In this document: positions 8,555-18,504 of the stretch, in pieces
How the letters are laid out: every line of letters starts with the position of its first letter
How positions within the stretch are numbered: the stretch's first letter is position 1
Assembly (NCBI RefSeq): GCF_004791025.1
Contig: NZ_SRUO01000024.1
Span: 33,010 to 97,009 of the forward strand
Direction: 5' to 3'
DNA from: Mesorhizobium sp. M4B.F.Ca.ET.203.01.1.1
Lineage (GTDB): Bacteria > Pseudomonadota > Alphaproteobacteria > Rhizobiales > Rhizobiaceae
Length of the DNA: 64,000 bases
Notes under the pieces: generated by a model
The model's database searches: none
The model's input: only the letters and a program-made list of their open reading frames with translations
Told to the model about the DNA's origin: nothing
Program-made: the position numbers and the translations under genes

Positions 8555-11500
8555 GTGGACGTCGCCACCTGGCTTCGCGATATCGGCCTGGGACAATACG
8601 AGAAGGCCTTTCGCGACAACGATATTAGTGGAGAGGTTCTTGCCCACCTGAGGGCCGAGGATCTGACGGGACTCGGCGTGACCTCCGTCGGTCACCGGCG
8701 CAAGCTGCTCGATGCGATTGCCTCATTGGCCCTGGTTTCGAGGTCGGCGCCCATTGGCGCATCCGCATCGCTGAAGACGGCGCTGCCTTTATCTGCCCCG
8801 ACAGAGGCAGAGCGGCGGCAGCTCACGGTGATGTTCGTCGACCTCGTCGGGTCGACCGAGCTAAGCCGACAGCTCGACCCCGAAGAACTGCGGGCGGTGA
8901 TGCGGCGTTACCGAAGCGCGGTAACCGATGAAGTTGACCGTTTCGGAGGGCACGTCGCCAAGTTCTTGGGCGATGGCATTCTTGCATATTTCGGCTGGCC
9001 GAAGGCACAGGAGGACGCGGCTGAACGGGCGGTCAAGGCTGCCCTTCGCATTGTGGCAGCAGCCGGTGGAATCAAGACGCAAGAGGTTCCTCACCTTCGT
9101 GCACGCGTCGGTATTGCCACAGGGTTGGTGGTCATCGGAAGCCTAGGGGAAGGGGAAGCAGAGCACCCGGACGAGATCGTCGGGGAGACGCCGAACCTCG
9201 CGGCACGGCTGCAGCAGGCGGCAGGGCCGGACCGGGTTGTGATTTCCGAAACCACCCGGCACCTCGTCGGGGGGATTTTCGACCTGGAGGACCTGGGAAG
9301 GCAGCCGATCAAGGGGATCGGCCCCTCGGTAGCCCTCTGGCGGGTCCACGGCATCGGGCGCAGTGAAAGTCGGTTCGAGGGACTTCACGGCACGATACTC
9401 ACGCCGTTCGTCGGCCGAGGCCGCGAGATTGATCTGCTGCTCGAGCGCTGGGGGCGGGTCAGGCGAACGATGGGCCAGGTTGTCCTCCTAACTGGGGAAC
9501 CCGGGATCGGAAAATCGAGACTGGTGCGCTTCTTCGGGGATCGAGTGAGAGGGGACCGGCTCCAGGCAATCCATTTCGACGCCTCGCCATACTACGCGAA
9601 CTCGGCGCTACGGCCCGTCATCTCGGAAATCCGGCGCTCTGCGGAGTTTGCAAACATTGACCCGGACGAAACACAGTTCAGGAAGCTCGAGCTTCTTCTG
9701 GGAAGGGCTTTGGCCGATACCACCGGCGCCATCCCTGTCATCGCCGATCTGCTCGGCGTTCGAACCGGCGAGCAGCATTCGTTACGTGATCTGACCCCTC
9801 AGCAGAGGAAGGCCATAACGTTTGCAGCGCTGCTGAACTGGGTTGAGGGGCTCGCGACGCGGCATCCGCTGCTCATGGTCATCGAGGACGCACAATGGCT
9901 CGACCCGACAACGCTGGAATTGGTCGATCGGATCAACGATCGGATCGCCCAATTGCCCGTGCTGCTGCTCGTCACTTTTCGGCCGGAGTTCAAGCCGACC
10001 TGGAGCGGCGCACACGTTGACTGGATCGTGCTCGAACGGCTCGATCCGATTGAGGCAGCCGCAGTAGCCGAGGCCGTTGCGGGCAAGCGTCTTCCGCAGG
10101 AAGTCTTGAACGAGATCGTCGCGCACACCGACGGCGTTCCGCTGTTCATCGAGGAATTGACCAAGGCGATGCGCGATCTCAACGTCCTTGTCGACGCAGG
10201 AGATCATTTCGACCTTTTGGGATCTCTGCCTGCAGTCACGGTTCCCGTGACACTTCAGGACGCGCTGATGGCTCGGCTCGACAGCCTGCCGCCCTCCGCA
10301 AGGCATGCCGCGCAAGTCGGTGCCGTGATTGGGCGGGAGTTCGATCGTACGCTGCTGGCGAGCGTGAGCGACATGCCTGCCGGTGAATTGGAGACGGCGC
10401 TCTCGGAACTGATCGGAGCCGAGCTAATCTTGAGCGGCGGCACCCCGGCCAGCCCGGCAAATATCTTCAAGCACGCTCTCATTCAGGACGCCGCCTACGA
10501 ATCGCTCCTCAAAAGGCGCCGCCGGGAACTGCACGGCGCGATTGCCGACGCGCTGGTCAACAGATTCAAGGACACGGCCACAGCTCATCCCGAACTCGTC
10601 GCCGGCCACTACGGCAGGGCCGGGCTCGTCGAACAGGCAGTGCCATATTATCAGGCTGCGGCACGCACGGCGATCATGCGCTCGGCGACAAGAGAAGCGT
10701 TGGGTCAGCTCAATAACGGTCTCTCGCTTCTCGAAACGCTGCCGGAAGGCTTGGAGCGCAACCAACTTGAACTCGGGCTCCGCCTTGCGCTCGGCGATGC
10801 GCTCCGGGCGGCTAGAGGCACGGCGGCAGTCGAAACGGGCACCGCTTATGCTCGCGCCCGATTCTTGGCAGGGCAAACGGGAGCGGAGCACGAGAACCTC
10901 CGGGCCTGCTATGGCGAGTTTCTCTGTTACTACAATCGCGCGGAGCTCGATCGCGCGCGCGAAGTCGAAAACCAGCTGATGCGCGCGGCGGCGCGCGCAT
11001 ACGGCGAGGGTGGCCCAATCGGAGCGGACGCCGCCGGATTCGTTGCCCTTTGGATGGGCGATTTTGCCACCGCACGCTCTTTCCTGGAACAGCGGGTCTC
11101 GACAAGAGCACCTGACCTGGACCCTCTGCTCGGTGCGGACATCGCCGACGCCGGACCGAACCTATACCTTGCCCGGACGCTACTCATTCTGGGCTACCCC
11201 GAGCAGGGGTACCGGCGGTGTCGGCAGGGTCTGGAAACTGCGGAGAATACGCGCCAGCCCTTCGCGATCGCGTTGGCTCTCGCCAACACGTGCGTCTACT
11301 ACCAGTTGTGCAAAGACTGGCTCGCCCTTCGGCGCGACAGCGAGCGCCTGATTGCTCTCGCGTCCGAAAAGTCCATGCCTGCAATGTTGAATAAGGGACG
11401 GGGCTTTCGAGCTGCCGCACTCATCGCTGAAGGAAATGGAACCGAAGGCCTCGAGACCCTCAAATCCTGCTACGAGCACGACGTGAACGCCGATTACCTG

Positions 11501-11950
11501 GTGATGATGCCGTACTACGGGTCTATTCTGGCTGAGGCTTACCTTAGTAGTGGCAACGTCGAAGATGCGCGACGCGTGCTCGACGACGCGTTCGAGCGTG
11601 CGACTTCGACCGGCGAGCGTTGGTTTGATGCCGAGCTGTACCGACTGAAAGGGGAGTTTGCTTTGCGCGAGCCTGGTCGCGACGGCGACTTGGCGGCAGA
11701 ATCTTTCGGCAAATCGGTAGAAACTGCCGGGGCGCAGGCCGCCAAATGGTGGGAGTTACGAACTTCGACGCGACTCGCACGGCTGTGGGCGGAGCGAGGC
11801 GCCCGGGAGAAAGCCCACGATTTTCTGACAAACGTTCGCGACTGGTTCACCGAGGGTTTTGAAACTGCCGACGTCAGAGAGGCCGAGGCACTGCTCAGCG
11901 AGCTGGAGCGTGCTACGCTATTTGGCTCGCCCTCGGCTCGGCGTGAATAG
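8555..11950 (+). CDS. SAM-domain / class III adenylate cyclase / AAA ATPase / TPR protein
   Basis: 1131 residues from GTG 8555 (AGGAGGGGG just upstream). An in-frame ATG at 8519 would add 12 unfamily-like residues. Order: SAM domain (about 3-55, WLRDIGLGQYEKAFRDNDI); class III cyclase (about 90-260) with metal Asp in FVDLVGST, GDGILAYFGWP and ETPNLAARLQQA; an AAA/STAND ATPase with Walker A TGEPGIGKSR and Walker B-like LLMVIEDAQWLD; then TPR-type helices to the end. The cyclase makes cyclic nucleotide from NTP, here likely gated by the ATPase and TPR sensor. The metal Asp, Asn and Arg expected of an active cyclase are present. Confidence 0.93.
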   Translation: MDVATWLRDIGLGQYEKAFRDNDISGEVLAHLRAEDLTGLGVTSVGHRRKLLDAIASLALVSRSAPIGASASLKTALPLSAPTEAERRQLTVMFVDLVGSTELSRQLDPEELRAVMRRYRSAVTDEVDRFGGHVAKFLGDGILAYFGWPKAQEDAAERAVKAALRIVAAAGGIKTQEVPHLRARVGIATGLVVIGSLGEGEAEHPDEIVGETPNLAARLQQAAGPDRVVISETTRHLVGGIFDLEDLGRQPIKGIGPSVALWRVHGIGRSESRFEGLHGTILTPFVGRGREIDLLLERWGRVRRTMGQVVLLTGEPGIGKSRLVRFFGDRVRGDRLQAIHFDASPYYANSALRPVISEIRRSAEFANIDPDETQFRKLELLLGRALADTTGAIPVIADLLGVRTGEQHSLRDLTPQQRKAITFAALLNWVEGLATRHPLLMVIEDAQWLDPTTLELVDRINDRIAQLPVLLLVTFRPEFKPTWSGAHVDWIVLERLDPIEAAAVAEAVAGKRLPQEVLNEIVAHTDGVPLFIEELTKAMRDLNVLVDAGDHFDLLGSLPAVTVPVTLQDALMARLDSLPPSARHAAQVGAVIGREFDRTLLASVSDMPAGELETALSELIGAELILSGGTPASPANIFKHALIQDAAYESLLKRRRRELHGAIADALVNRFKDTATAHPELVAGHYGRAGLVEQAVPYYQAAARTAIMRSATREALGQLNNGLSLLETLPEGLERNQLELGLRLALGDALRAARGTAAVETGTAYARARFLAGQTGAEHENLRACYGEFLCYYNRAELDRAREVENQLMRAAARAYGEGGPIGADAAGFVALWMGDFATARSFLEQRVSTRAPDLDPLLGADIADAGPNLYLARTLLILGYPEQGYRRCRQGLETAENTRQPFAIALALANTCVYYQLCKDWLALRRDSERLIALASEKSMPAMLNKGRGFRAAALIAEGNGTEGLETLKSCYEHDVNADYLVMMPYYGSILAEAYLSSGNVEDARRVLDDAFERATSTGERWFDAELYRLKGEFALREPGRDGDLAAESFGKSVETAGAQAAKWWELRTSTRLARLWAERGAREKAHDFLTNVRDWFTEGFETADVREAEALLSELERATLFGSPSARRE

Positions 11951-12407
11951 CCGTGGCCGTTTGTTGGTGGAAGGGGCAGCGCGTTCAAAGGGCGCTGTCG
12001 CGCCAATTGCAGTCATTCCAGTCTTTCACAATCGAGAGAAAACGAATTGCCCAGATTTGCTTCTGCGTGAAGCGGTCGCTTGGTGCCGTACCTTCTTTCC
12101 CACGTTCCAAGCTACGCGCTCGCGCCTATCTAGCATCATCGAATTGAGAATGGCCCATGTGAGTTCTCCTCGGCTGGGATTGGCCGAAGTACAAAGGTGC
12201 AGGGCATTCGCCGCTTGGGGGCGATAAGCGGACTGGCGGCTTTTGGCGTCGGAAGAACGATAGCGGACGCAACTGTCAGAAGGACTGGTGCCTTCGCCTG
12301 ACCACCCCGGACGTTGAGTTGACCCCAGGCAACAGTTGGAAACTGGTGCCGAAAACGGTCCTTTGGTTGCCGCTATCTAATGAAGATTCCGGAATGGGGA
12401 CTTCAAA
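11951..12407. other. intergenic stretch
   Basis: About 457 bp between the cyclase gene and the methyltransferase remnant. No convincing gene, RNA or terminator was found. Confidence 0.45.
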
Positions 12408-13019
12408 TCAGCAGCGTCCGAGGATATCGACCTTGATGGGTTGGTCGAAGACGAGCGAACCCTCACTATTGAGGTGCGCCGCTGCAAGTACCTCCGCTAT
12501 TAGGGCCGATTTGTCTTTCTCCACAATGTCGCGTCGCGATAGATCGACAGCTACGACGCGATCCAAAAAGTCTTCCACTGTTCGAAAGACTTCTCGACGA
12601 ACATAGTTCAGCGTGGTCATCCGGATGAGCATTCCAGAGAGTATGGCTGTTTCGATTGCGCGTTGCGCCGCTTGCCGGACAACGGTCTCGTCTTCGATCA
12701 AGAGAAGGACGGAGAAGAAGTTGCCGGTGGGCAACGGCTCGATGATGATCACAACGCCGTCTGGCCTAACAACACGGCCAGCTTCGCGAAGCGCTGCCGC
12801 ATCGCCATTTCGGGAACGTGGTGGAGCACGGATCATCACGGCAATGTCGAATGTCGCCTCGTCAAAAGGAAGCGCCTCGGCAACACCTTTGAGGAAGCTG
12901 ACCTGCGGAACAGCGGCGGTGGCAGCCCGTATAGCGTCCACTCCCGGATCGATAGCGGTTACATATGCGCCCTCAGCAGCAAGTTGCCTCGCAAAACTGC
13001 CGGTGCCGCAACGTTGCAC
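12408..13019 (-). pseudogene. class I SAM-dependent methyltransferase remnant
   Basis: About 203 codons readable. Motif I survives only in part (CGTGSFARQLAAEGAYVTAIDP); the usual start and upstream helix are missing because the frame runs into monooxygenase sequence. Motifs IVKG-like (VSFLKGVAEALPFDEATFD) and REAGRVVRPDGVVIIIEP follow. Between them the frame reads RAPPRSRNGDA where relatives have an LHHVP-type loop. Another frame there reads LHHVPEMAMRQ, so two small indels close together offset that loop. Truncation plus these indels indicate a decayed gene. Confidence 0.7.
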
Positions 13020-13039
13020 TGCTCGTTCCCTTGACCGGC

Positions 13040-13984
13040 GCCCGCGGCCAGGCCAGCGGCCCGTTCGTCTGCTTCCTCCTGAGGTCGAGTCACTTTTGTT
13101 GCGATGTGGCTCACCAGATGGTCCGACTCCTCTGCAACGGCCGGAATGGTGCCTGATTTGCGCGTTACCGCAAAGTCGAGGCCGGCGAAATAGAGCCCGG
13201 GAATGGTGCCCATACCGTCCTCGTGCTTCGGCTGGCCGGCCTCATCGAGGACCCCGGGAATCTTCACCCATGAAAAGTCGCCCGAGAATCCGGTGCACCA
13301 GATGATCGAAGAGATGCCGCTTGCGGCCAAGTCGGTCGATCGGATCGGCGGGCTCGGCACGCTCGACGCAACCGTTTCAGCAGGATCATCCTCAGCCGGC
13401 GGCGCATCGATGCCGGCGCGCTCGATGTACTCGTCGATCACCCGCTTCGCGTAGGCCGAGGCTTCGTCTGCGAACCGCATGTGGTCGTCGACGTCGTCAC
13501 CGAAGGCCAGGCTGCCATTCACGATGCCATTGAAACGGCCGAGCAATACGACCCCTTGGGCGCTAAGGACTGCAAGCTGATTGTGTGGGTCGCGCCGAGC
13601 AGCGGGCGCGGCGGCGGCCTGCCGCCGTTTTCCAGTATGAGCTCACGGCGCGGCACGTCGGCAAAGCCGGAGATGGTGAGCCAGTTGAACGAGTCGCCAC
13701 CCCGGTAGCGGCGCATTAGGCGGCCAGTGCGGCTCGTCGCCAGAAACACCCGACGTCCGGCTTGCACCAGATCCTCGGCAATCTGGCCACCCGATTGACC
13801 ACTCTCGACGACTAGCACGGCGCCCTCAACAAGCTCGGCCGGGTTGCGGTAGGCAGAGGAATCGACCTGGCGAACTATGGTCGGCAGGTCTGACCACCAT
13901 GCTGGCCGGGCCTGGCAGGAAATAGCTGACGCCAAGGCCGGCCGAGCCAGCGCCTATGACGACCGCATCAAGAATCCCCCTCAT
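13040..13984 (-). pseudogene. flavin-containing monooxygenase, broken (fragment set 1)
   Basis: Pieces of one FAD/NAD(P)H monooxygenase in different frames. The N-terminal FAD fingerprint is VVIGAGSAGLGVSYFL (near 13984). A jump, with about 100 residues missing, leads to RQVDSSAYRNPAELVEGAVLVVESGQSGGQIAEDL, in which the NADP-binding GxGxSG reads ESGQSGG. A frameshift near 13535 is followed by SGISSIIWCTGFSGDFSWV and the FAGLDFAVTRKSGT end. The 3' end merges with the methyltransferase remnant. Relatives make about 400 residues; this cannot. Confidence 0.75.
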
Positions 13985-14402
13985 GTGCCCCCGCCAAAAT
14001 CGTGCCGCCGATAACGACTGCGTGTGAGGGCGAACGACACCAGGCTCACCCTGCAAAGGCAGCAGCATACTGCAAACTGCTGTTTCCGGGAATTCCAAAG
14101 GACGAAAGCCACCCCGAATCCAAGCCCCCGAACCACCGTCGACTGTATCGACTGTCAGTCTCTTCTGATTACGAATATCGTCTGCCAACGGCTGAAACCG
14201 GTCACTTCACGGGTGCGGTGCCAATGGCTGATCTGAAGCGCAAGGCCGACGTTCGGCAGACTGGAGCGCTTCTGATCCTGTCGTGGCGGGAAAGCATCGG
14301 TTGGTTGATCGTCCAGGCTCACCGGAGGAACAGCGACACTTATGGACTTGTCTGCACGCCGTGACTATCCTGATGCAGCAGTCACGATCGTTCTGGTGAC
14401 GG
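13985..14402. other. intergenic stretch
   Basis: About 420 bp with no convincing gene. It separates the broken monooxygenase from the second cyclase gene and presumably contains that gene's promoter. Confidence 0.45.
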
Positions 14403-16148
14403 ATGGCCAAACATAGCGCGCCGCGACGCCTCGCCGCGATAATGAGCGCGGACGTCGTAGGGTATTCGCGCCTGATGGGGCTCGACGAAGTGGGGACTCT
14501 CAAAGCGCTGAAGCAGCGGCGCAGCGAAGTCCTGGCACCTCTCATCGCCAAATACCATGGGCGTCTCGTAAAGGTGATGGGCGATGGGGTGCTGGTGGAG
14601 TTCGCAAGCGCGGTGAACGCCTCTCAATGCGCGCTTGATCTGCAGCACGAAACAGCGAAGGCCAATGGGCCACTGCCTGAGCCCAAGCGCATCACCTTGC
14701 GCATTGGGGTCAACCTCGGTGACGTTATCGTCGAGGGGAGCGATATCTATGGCGACGGTGTCAATGTTGCGGTGCGGCTCGAAACCGTCGCGGAGCCTGG
14801 CGAAGTGTGCATTTCCGCGAGCGTGTTCGACCAGGTAAAGCGCAAGCTCGACGCCGCCTTTGACGATTTGGGAGAGCAAGCACTAAAGAATATTGCCGAG
14901 CCCGTGCGCGTGTATCGTCTGCGGCCGCTGCCGGGCGGTCATATCGAAAGTGTCATCGAAGCGACCCCGCCGAGGCTTCCCGCCAAGCCTTCTTTGGCGG
15001 TTCTTCCGTTCACCAACATGAGCGGCGATCGCGAGCAGGACGTCTTCGCGGATGGGCTGACTGAAGACCTAATCACCGACCTGTCTAGAAATGAGGGGTT
15101 GTTCGTCATCGCGCGACACTCCACGTTTGCTTACAAAGCCAAGGCGATAGACGTCCGCCAGATCGCCCGCGAGCTTGGCGTCCGTTATGTGTTGGAAGGC
15201 AGTGCGCGCCGCCTCGACGGACGTGTTCGGATTAACGTCCAGCTTATCGACGCGACCGGCGGCGATCACCTCTGGGCTGAGCGGTTCGACCGCAGCGTCG
15301 AAGACATATTCTCGGTGCAGGACGAGGTAACGGGCAAAATTGTCGAGGCCCTTGTCGGCCGACTTACCACGTTGCCTGCGCGCAGCCGCCCGAAAAATCT
15401 CGAGGCCTATGAGCTCTGCTTGCGAGCGCGTCCACTCATCGCCCACCTTGCCGGATCCGCCGAAGCAATCCGCGAGTGCGAGATCCTGCTGAGAGAAGCG
15501 GTCACGATCGAGCCGGATTATGCTGAAGCCATGCGCTGGCTGGCCTTCACGCTTTGGTCGTATTGGGCTCACAGCATAGGCTCGCCGGAAACTAAGAGGC
15601 TAGAGTCGATCGAGTTTGCGCTTCGTTCCGTAGAACTCGATCCGAACGACGCTGGCAATCACTGGGTGGTTGGCTACCTGCAGGCCTATGAGCGTCGTTG
15701 GGCAGAGTCGGAAGCCGCTTTCGCCGCCGCTCTGGCGCTCGATCCCAACCACGCGGATACCCTTGTTATGAGTGCCGAAATGCTGATGTGGGACGGCCGT
15801 ATCGTTGAGGCCAGGGACATGATCCTCAGGGCTTTTCGGCTTAATCCGCACCCAGCCGGCTGGTATTTCTGGATCTTGGGAATGGTCCACTACGCTGCCG
15901 GCCGATATGATGCGGCAATCGACACCCTGCGCAATGAGGCGACCTATCGCTCGGGATCAAGGAAGGTGCTTGCAGCCGCGCTTGCACTGGTGGATCGCGA
16001 CCGCGAAGCTCGTCGAGAGGCGAACATCTTTATAGCCAATAACCCCCAGTTTTCCCTAGGACGGTGGGCTGCCTCCCAGCCGGCGCGCCATTTGGTCGTG
16101 GTCCAATACTTCGTCGAGGGGATGCGCAAGGCCGGGCTGCCTGACTGA
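14403..16148 (+). CDS. class III adenylate/guanylate cyclase with TolB-like and TPR domains
   Basis: 581 residues from ATG 14403. Cyclase domain at about 9-170: metal Asp in IMSADVVGYSRLM, second Asp in VKVMGDGVLVEF, GVNLGDVIVEG, and the transition-state Asn/Arg in GDGVNVAVRLE. A TolB-like domain follows at about 195-310 (SLAVLPFTNMSGD, FADGLTEDLITDLSRNEG, VLEGSARRLDGRVRINVQL, HLWAERFDR). TPR repeats continue to the end. Many relatives have a membrane segment between cyclase and TolB parts; I see none here, so it is probably cytoplasmic. Likely makes cAMP; the signal is unknown. Confidence 0.93.
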   Translation: MAKHSAPRRLAAIMSADVVGYSRLMGLDEVGTLKALKQRRSEVLAPLIAKYHGRLVKVMGDGVLVEFASAVNASQCALDLQHETAKANGPLPEPKRITLRIGVNLGDVIVEGSDIYGDGVNVAVRLETVAEPGEVCISASVFDQVKRKLDAAFDDLGEQALKNIAEPVRVYRLRPLPGGHIESVIEATPPRLPAKPSLAVLPFTNMSGDREQDVFADGLTEDLITDLSRNEGLFVIARHSTFAYKAKAIDVRQIARELGVRYVLEGSARRLDGRVRINVQLIDATGGDHLWAERFDRSVEDIFSVQDEVTGKIVEALVGRLTTLPARSRPKNLEAYELCLRARPLIAHLAGSAEAIRECEILLREAVTIEPDYAEAMRWLAFTLWSYWAHSIGSPETKRLESIEFALRSVELDPNDAGNHWVVGYLQAYERRWAESEAAFAAALALDPNHADTLVMSAEMLMWDGRIVEARDMILRAFRLNPHPAGWYFWILGMVHYAAGRYDAAIDTLRNEATYRSGSRKVLAAALALVDRDREARREANIFIANNPQFSLGRWAASQPARHLVVVQYFVEGMRKAGLPD

Positions 16149-16311
16149 CAAGTGTGCCGGTCGTAAATACGCCAACGGCGGCTCTCGGCGAACCACGACG
16201 TCTAGCGAGGTCGCCGGTTATGTCCGCTTTGAGGCATTGGCGAAGCTGACTTCAACGGCCGACATGAGGCGCGAAGCTGCCATCCAGAACGCCCAAATAC
16301 CGAATGTCCCA

Positions 16312-16384
16312 CTTTGTCCATAAGCACCCGCAATTCAGCCTGATGCGCGACGCAGAAAGTTCGAAAAGCTTCCAGGAACCCCAG
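16312..16384 (+). repeat. diverged ~75-bp repeat, copy A
   Basis: Shares about 80% identity, by eye, with 20996-21072 in the same orientation, including CCATAAGCAC, CAGAAAGTTCGAA and GAACCCCAG. Both copies follow gene ends in the decayed region. Identity unknown. Confidence 0.6.
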
Positions 16385-16528
16385 CGAATTAGACGCACTC
16401 TGGCGAGTTTCGCCTCAGCGAAATCCATCTCACAGCTTCGCTGGTGGGATTTATCTCGGCATCGCTCAAAATTGCGGTATAGGACAGATGCGTGAGGCGT
16501 GCTTTATCCCTATTTTAGGAGCGAATAC

Positions 16529-16983
16529 TTGAGCGATCAGAACGAAGCCCAAACGGCCGATCTCGTCGGGCTGACTGCAGACATTGTTTCTGCCTATGTC
16601 AGCCAAAATCCACTACCCGTTGCTGGGTTGCCAGATCTCATCGCGTCGATTCATTCGTCACTGACAGGCCTTGGCCAGCCGAGCGTGACTGAGTTGCCGA
16701 GTCAGGAGCCAGCCACAAATCCCAGAAGGTCGGTAACGCCGACTACATCGTCTGCCTGGAAGACGGGAAGAAGTTCAAATCGCTGAAACGGCATCTCGCT
16801 GTACACTACGGGCTCACTCCGGACGAATATCGCGAGAAATGGGGATTGAAGCCGGATTACCCGATGGTTGCGCCGAACTACGCGGCTCAAAGATCGACGC
16901 TCGCAAAGGCGGCGGGGCTCGGACGCAAACCGCAGCCCACCCTAGCCAAGAAAGCTCCTGCCCAGCGCAAACCTAAGGGTTAA
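16529..16983 (+). pseudogene. MucR/Ros-family zinc-finger regulator with a one-base frameshift
   Basis: Frame 1 from TTG 16529 (AGGAGC upstream) gives LSDQNEAQTADLVGLTADIV and SQNPLPVAGLPDLIASIHSSL, the MucR/Ros N-terminus. Near 16740 the frame must shift: the other frame gives DYIVCLEDGKKFKSLKRHL, then HYGLTPDEYREKWGL and a KKAPAQRKPKG end with TAA 16981. The zinc-finger ligands (Cys of IVCLEDG, His of KRHLAVH) lie in the shifted part. One base is missing in the TP-DY codons. An intact product would be about 151 residues and would repress exopolysaccharide and other genes. Either a pseudogene or a sequence error. Confidence 0.85.
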
Positions 16984-16997
16984 TGCGGCGAGCTTCT

Positions 16998-17030
16998 GGA
17001 GCGTCCCATCTCGGACGCTCCTTTTTTGTT
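16998..17030 (+). terminator. intrinsic terminator of the MucR/Ros gene
   Basis: Perfect 9-bp arms GGAGCGTCC and GGACGCTCC around a 6-nt loop, followed by TTTTTTGTTTTT, starting 14 bp after the stop codon. Confidence 0.92.
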
Positions 17031-17326
17031 TTTCGCCCGAAACGATTGACCGGCACGTGCCGGGACGCGCACTACCTTATCCTAGGGCGTCCTTCGACAT
17101 TTGCGTTCTCGACAGAGCGTCGCCGATAGCAGAACAATGCTTCCGCCATAGTGGCGCGCAAGGCGCGCTGAGCAATCGTCTGGCGGAAGATCAGGCACGC
17201 GCCTTCGTAGCTGCTATAGACGTTCGCCGCTGTCGCAGCGGCGGCATAACGCCGCTCGCCTCACGAGCCGATGCGGCGCAATGTCCTTGATGATCAGGAG
17301 GATCACTTCCCCCGGCAAGCAACGAC

Positions 17327-17584
17327 CTACTGGAAATTGAAATACAGTGCCGGCGGGTACTGCGACCCGTCGGTGGCCGGCACACTTGCCTGCGCCGCGG
17401 GCTTGACCCCGCCTGTGGCCATGTTGTCCAGCGGCGGCTTGGCCTGCTCGGCCTTGGCGGCAACTTCCTGCGTCACCGGGACTTTCGTCTGGGCCTCCGC
17501 CGTCTGCGACAGGGCAAGCACGACGAACAGCCCTGACATAACGAATTTCCTGACGGTTTTGCTCTCCTGGCTCTGTGGCCTCAT
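17327..17584 (-). CDS. small exported hypothetical protein
   Basis: 85 residues starting MRPQSQESKTVRKFV, with a signal peptide whose core is MSGLFVVLALSQTAEA (cleavage after AEA likely). The mature part is short, Ala/Pro-rich and ends YPPALYFNFQ. Its ATG overlaps the stop of the upstream gene in an ATGA arrangement at 17581-17584, implying translational coupling. No enzyme motif. Probably periplasmic and working with its membrane-anchored neighbour (inference). Confidence 0.7.
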   Translation of the reverse strand: MRPQSQESKTVRKFVMSGLFVVLALSQTAEAQTKVPVTQEVAAKAEQAKPPLDNMATGGVKPAAQASVPATDGSQYPPALYFNFQ

Positions 17585-17823
17585 GGCTTGAAACCAGTCG
17601 CGTCGAGCATGGCGACCTGGTTGCCGTCGATGTAGAAGCGGATCGCGTGCGCCTCGTTGTCGACGTCTATGCGCGTCGGTTGCGCGGCCAGCGCCGCCGG
17701 GGCGGTCCTGGCATATTTCGAGGGAAAATCCCCAGCCGGTGCGTAGTGGAAGAGTAACGCCAATGCGATGCATCCGGCGGTAAATACAAGGAAGGTAAGT
17801 CTGGAAGAGGTGGTCGACGTCAT
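17581..17823 (-). CDS. small membrane-anchored hypothetical protein
   Basis: 80 residues: MTSTTSSRLTFLVFTAGCIA begins a single N-terminal membrane segment (about 9-26), followed by a periplasmic part with RIDVDNEAHAIRFYIDGN and QVAMLDATGFKP. The stop overlaps the next ATG (ATGA). The ATG at 17823 has AAGGAACGAC upstream. Family not recognised. Forms a two-gene unit with the exported protein. Confidence 0.7.
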   Translation of the reverse strand: MTSTTSSRLTFLVFTAGCIALALLFHYAPAGDFPSKYARTAPAALAAQPTRIDVDNEAHAIRFYIDGNQVAMLDATGFKP

Positions 17824-18504
17824 CTAGTCGTTCCTTCAGGTTGAAGTGGCATCTACGTTTCGGTTGCTCCAGAAATCGAAACATGACATTTGGCGTAACC
17901 AAGCTCTGTTCAAGGACCTTATGCCATATGACCACAGCTAGAAGGCGGCAGCGGTCGGCGGGCGAAAAAGTGATGGTACTCTCGGCGCGCATACGCGCGA
18001 CCCGCGCACTAACGCCCAACAGGAATTCCGAACAAGAGATTTCAAATGTCGGGTTTTTCTTTACTAGCGAATCTTTATTGCCGCACCAAAGAGCCGCAGC
18101 TTTTATGCTCGCCGACATCGGCTAGACAACTTTCATCGATGCTAACCTTGGAGGTCACACTACATTGGCTAGTATAACCTGGGTATCCCGATCACACGGT
18201 CACGTCGCCGCATTGTTCGGAGGCTATCGCCGATACATTTGCAGGGCAACAATACCGAGAGAGGCTAAGCTTACAATTTATATGTAACGCATGGTTGTTC
18301 CTTTTTATTTGATAAGTTACTGGAAGAGATGGAACAAATCTATTGCCCAACCTTTCATTGATTCTGAATGATCGATGTCGCTTGAAGGTATTTCTTCACT
18401 CATATGTCGACAGGTTTAATTATGTCGATGACGGTGCTGCTGTCTTGTGCTATGTTTCGTTCAGCCTGCTGCAAGAATTGCAGCGGTGGTGCCGGAGGCT
18501 GCCG
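17824..18504. other. AT-rich intergenic stretch
   Basis: About 680 bp, more AT-rich than its neighbours. No gene is supported. It should contain divergent promoters for the small membrane pair and the LysR regulator. The open frame upstream of 18505 does not look like LysR sequence. Confidence 0.5.
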
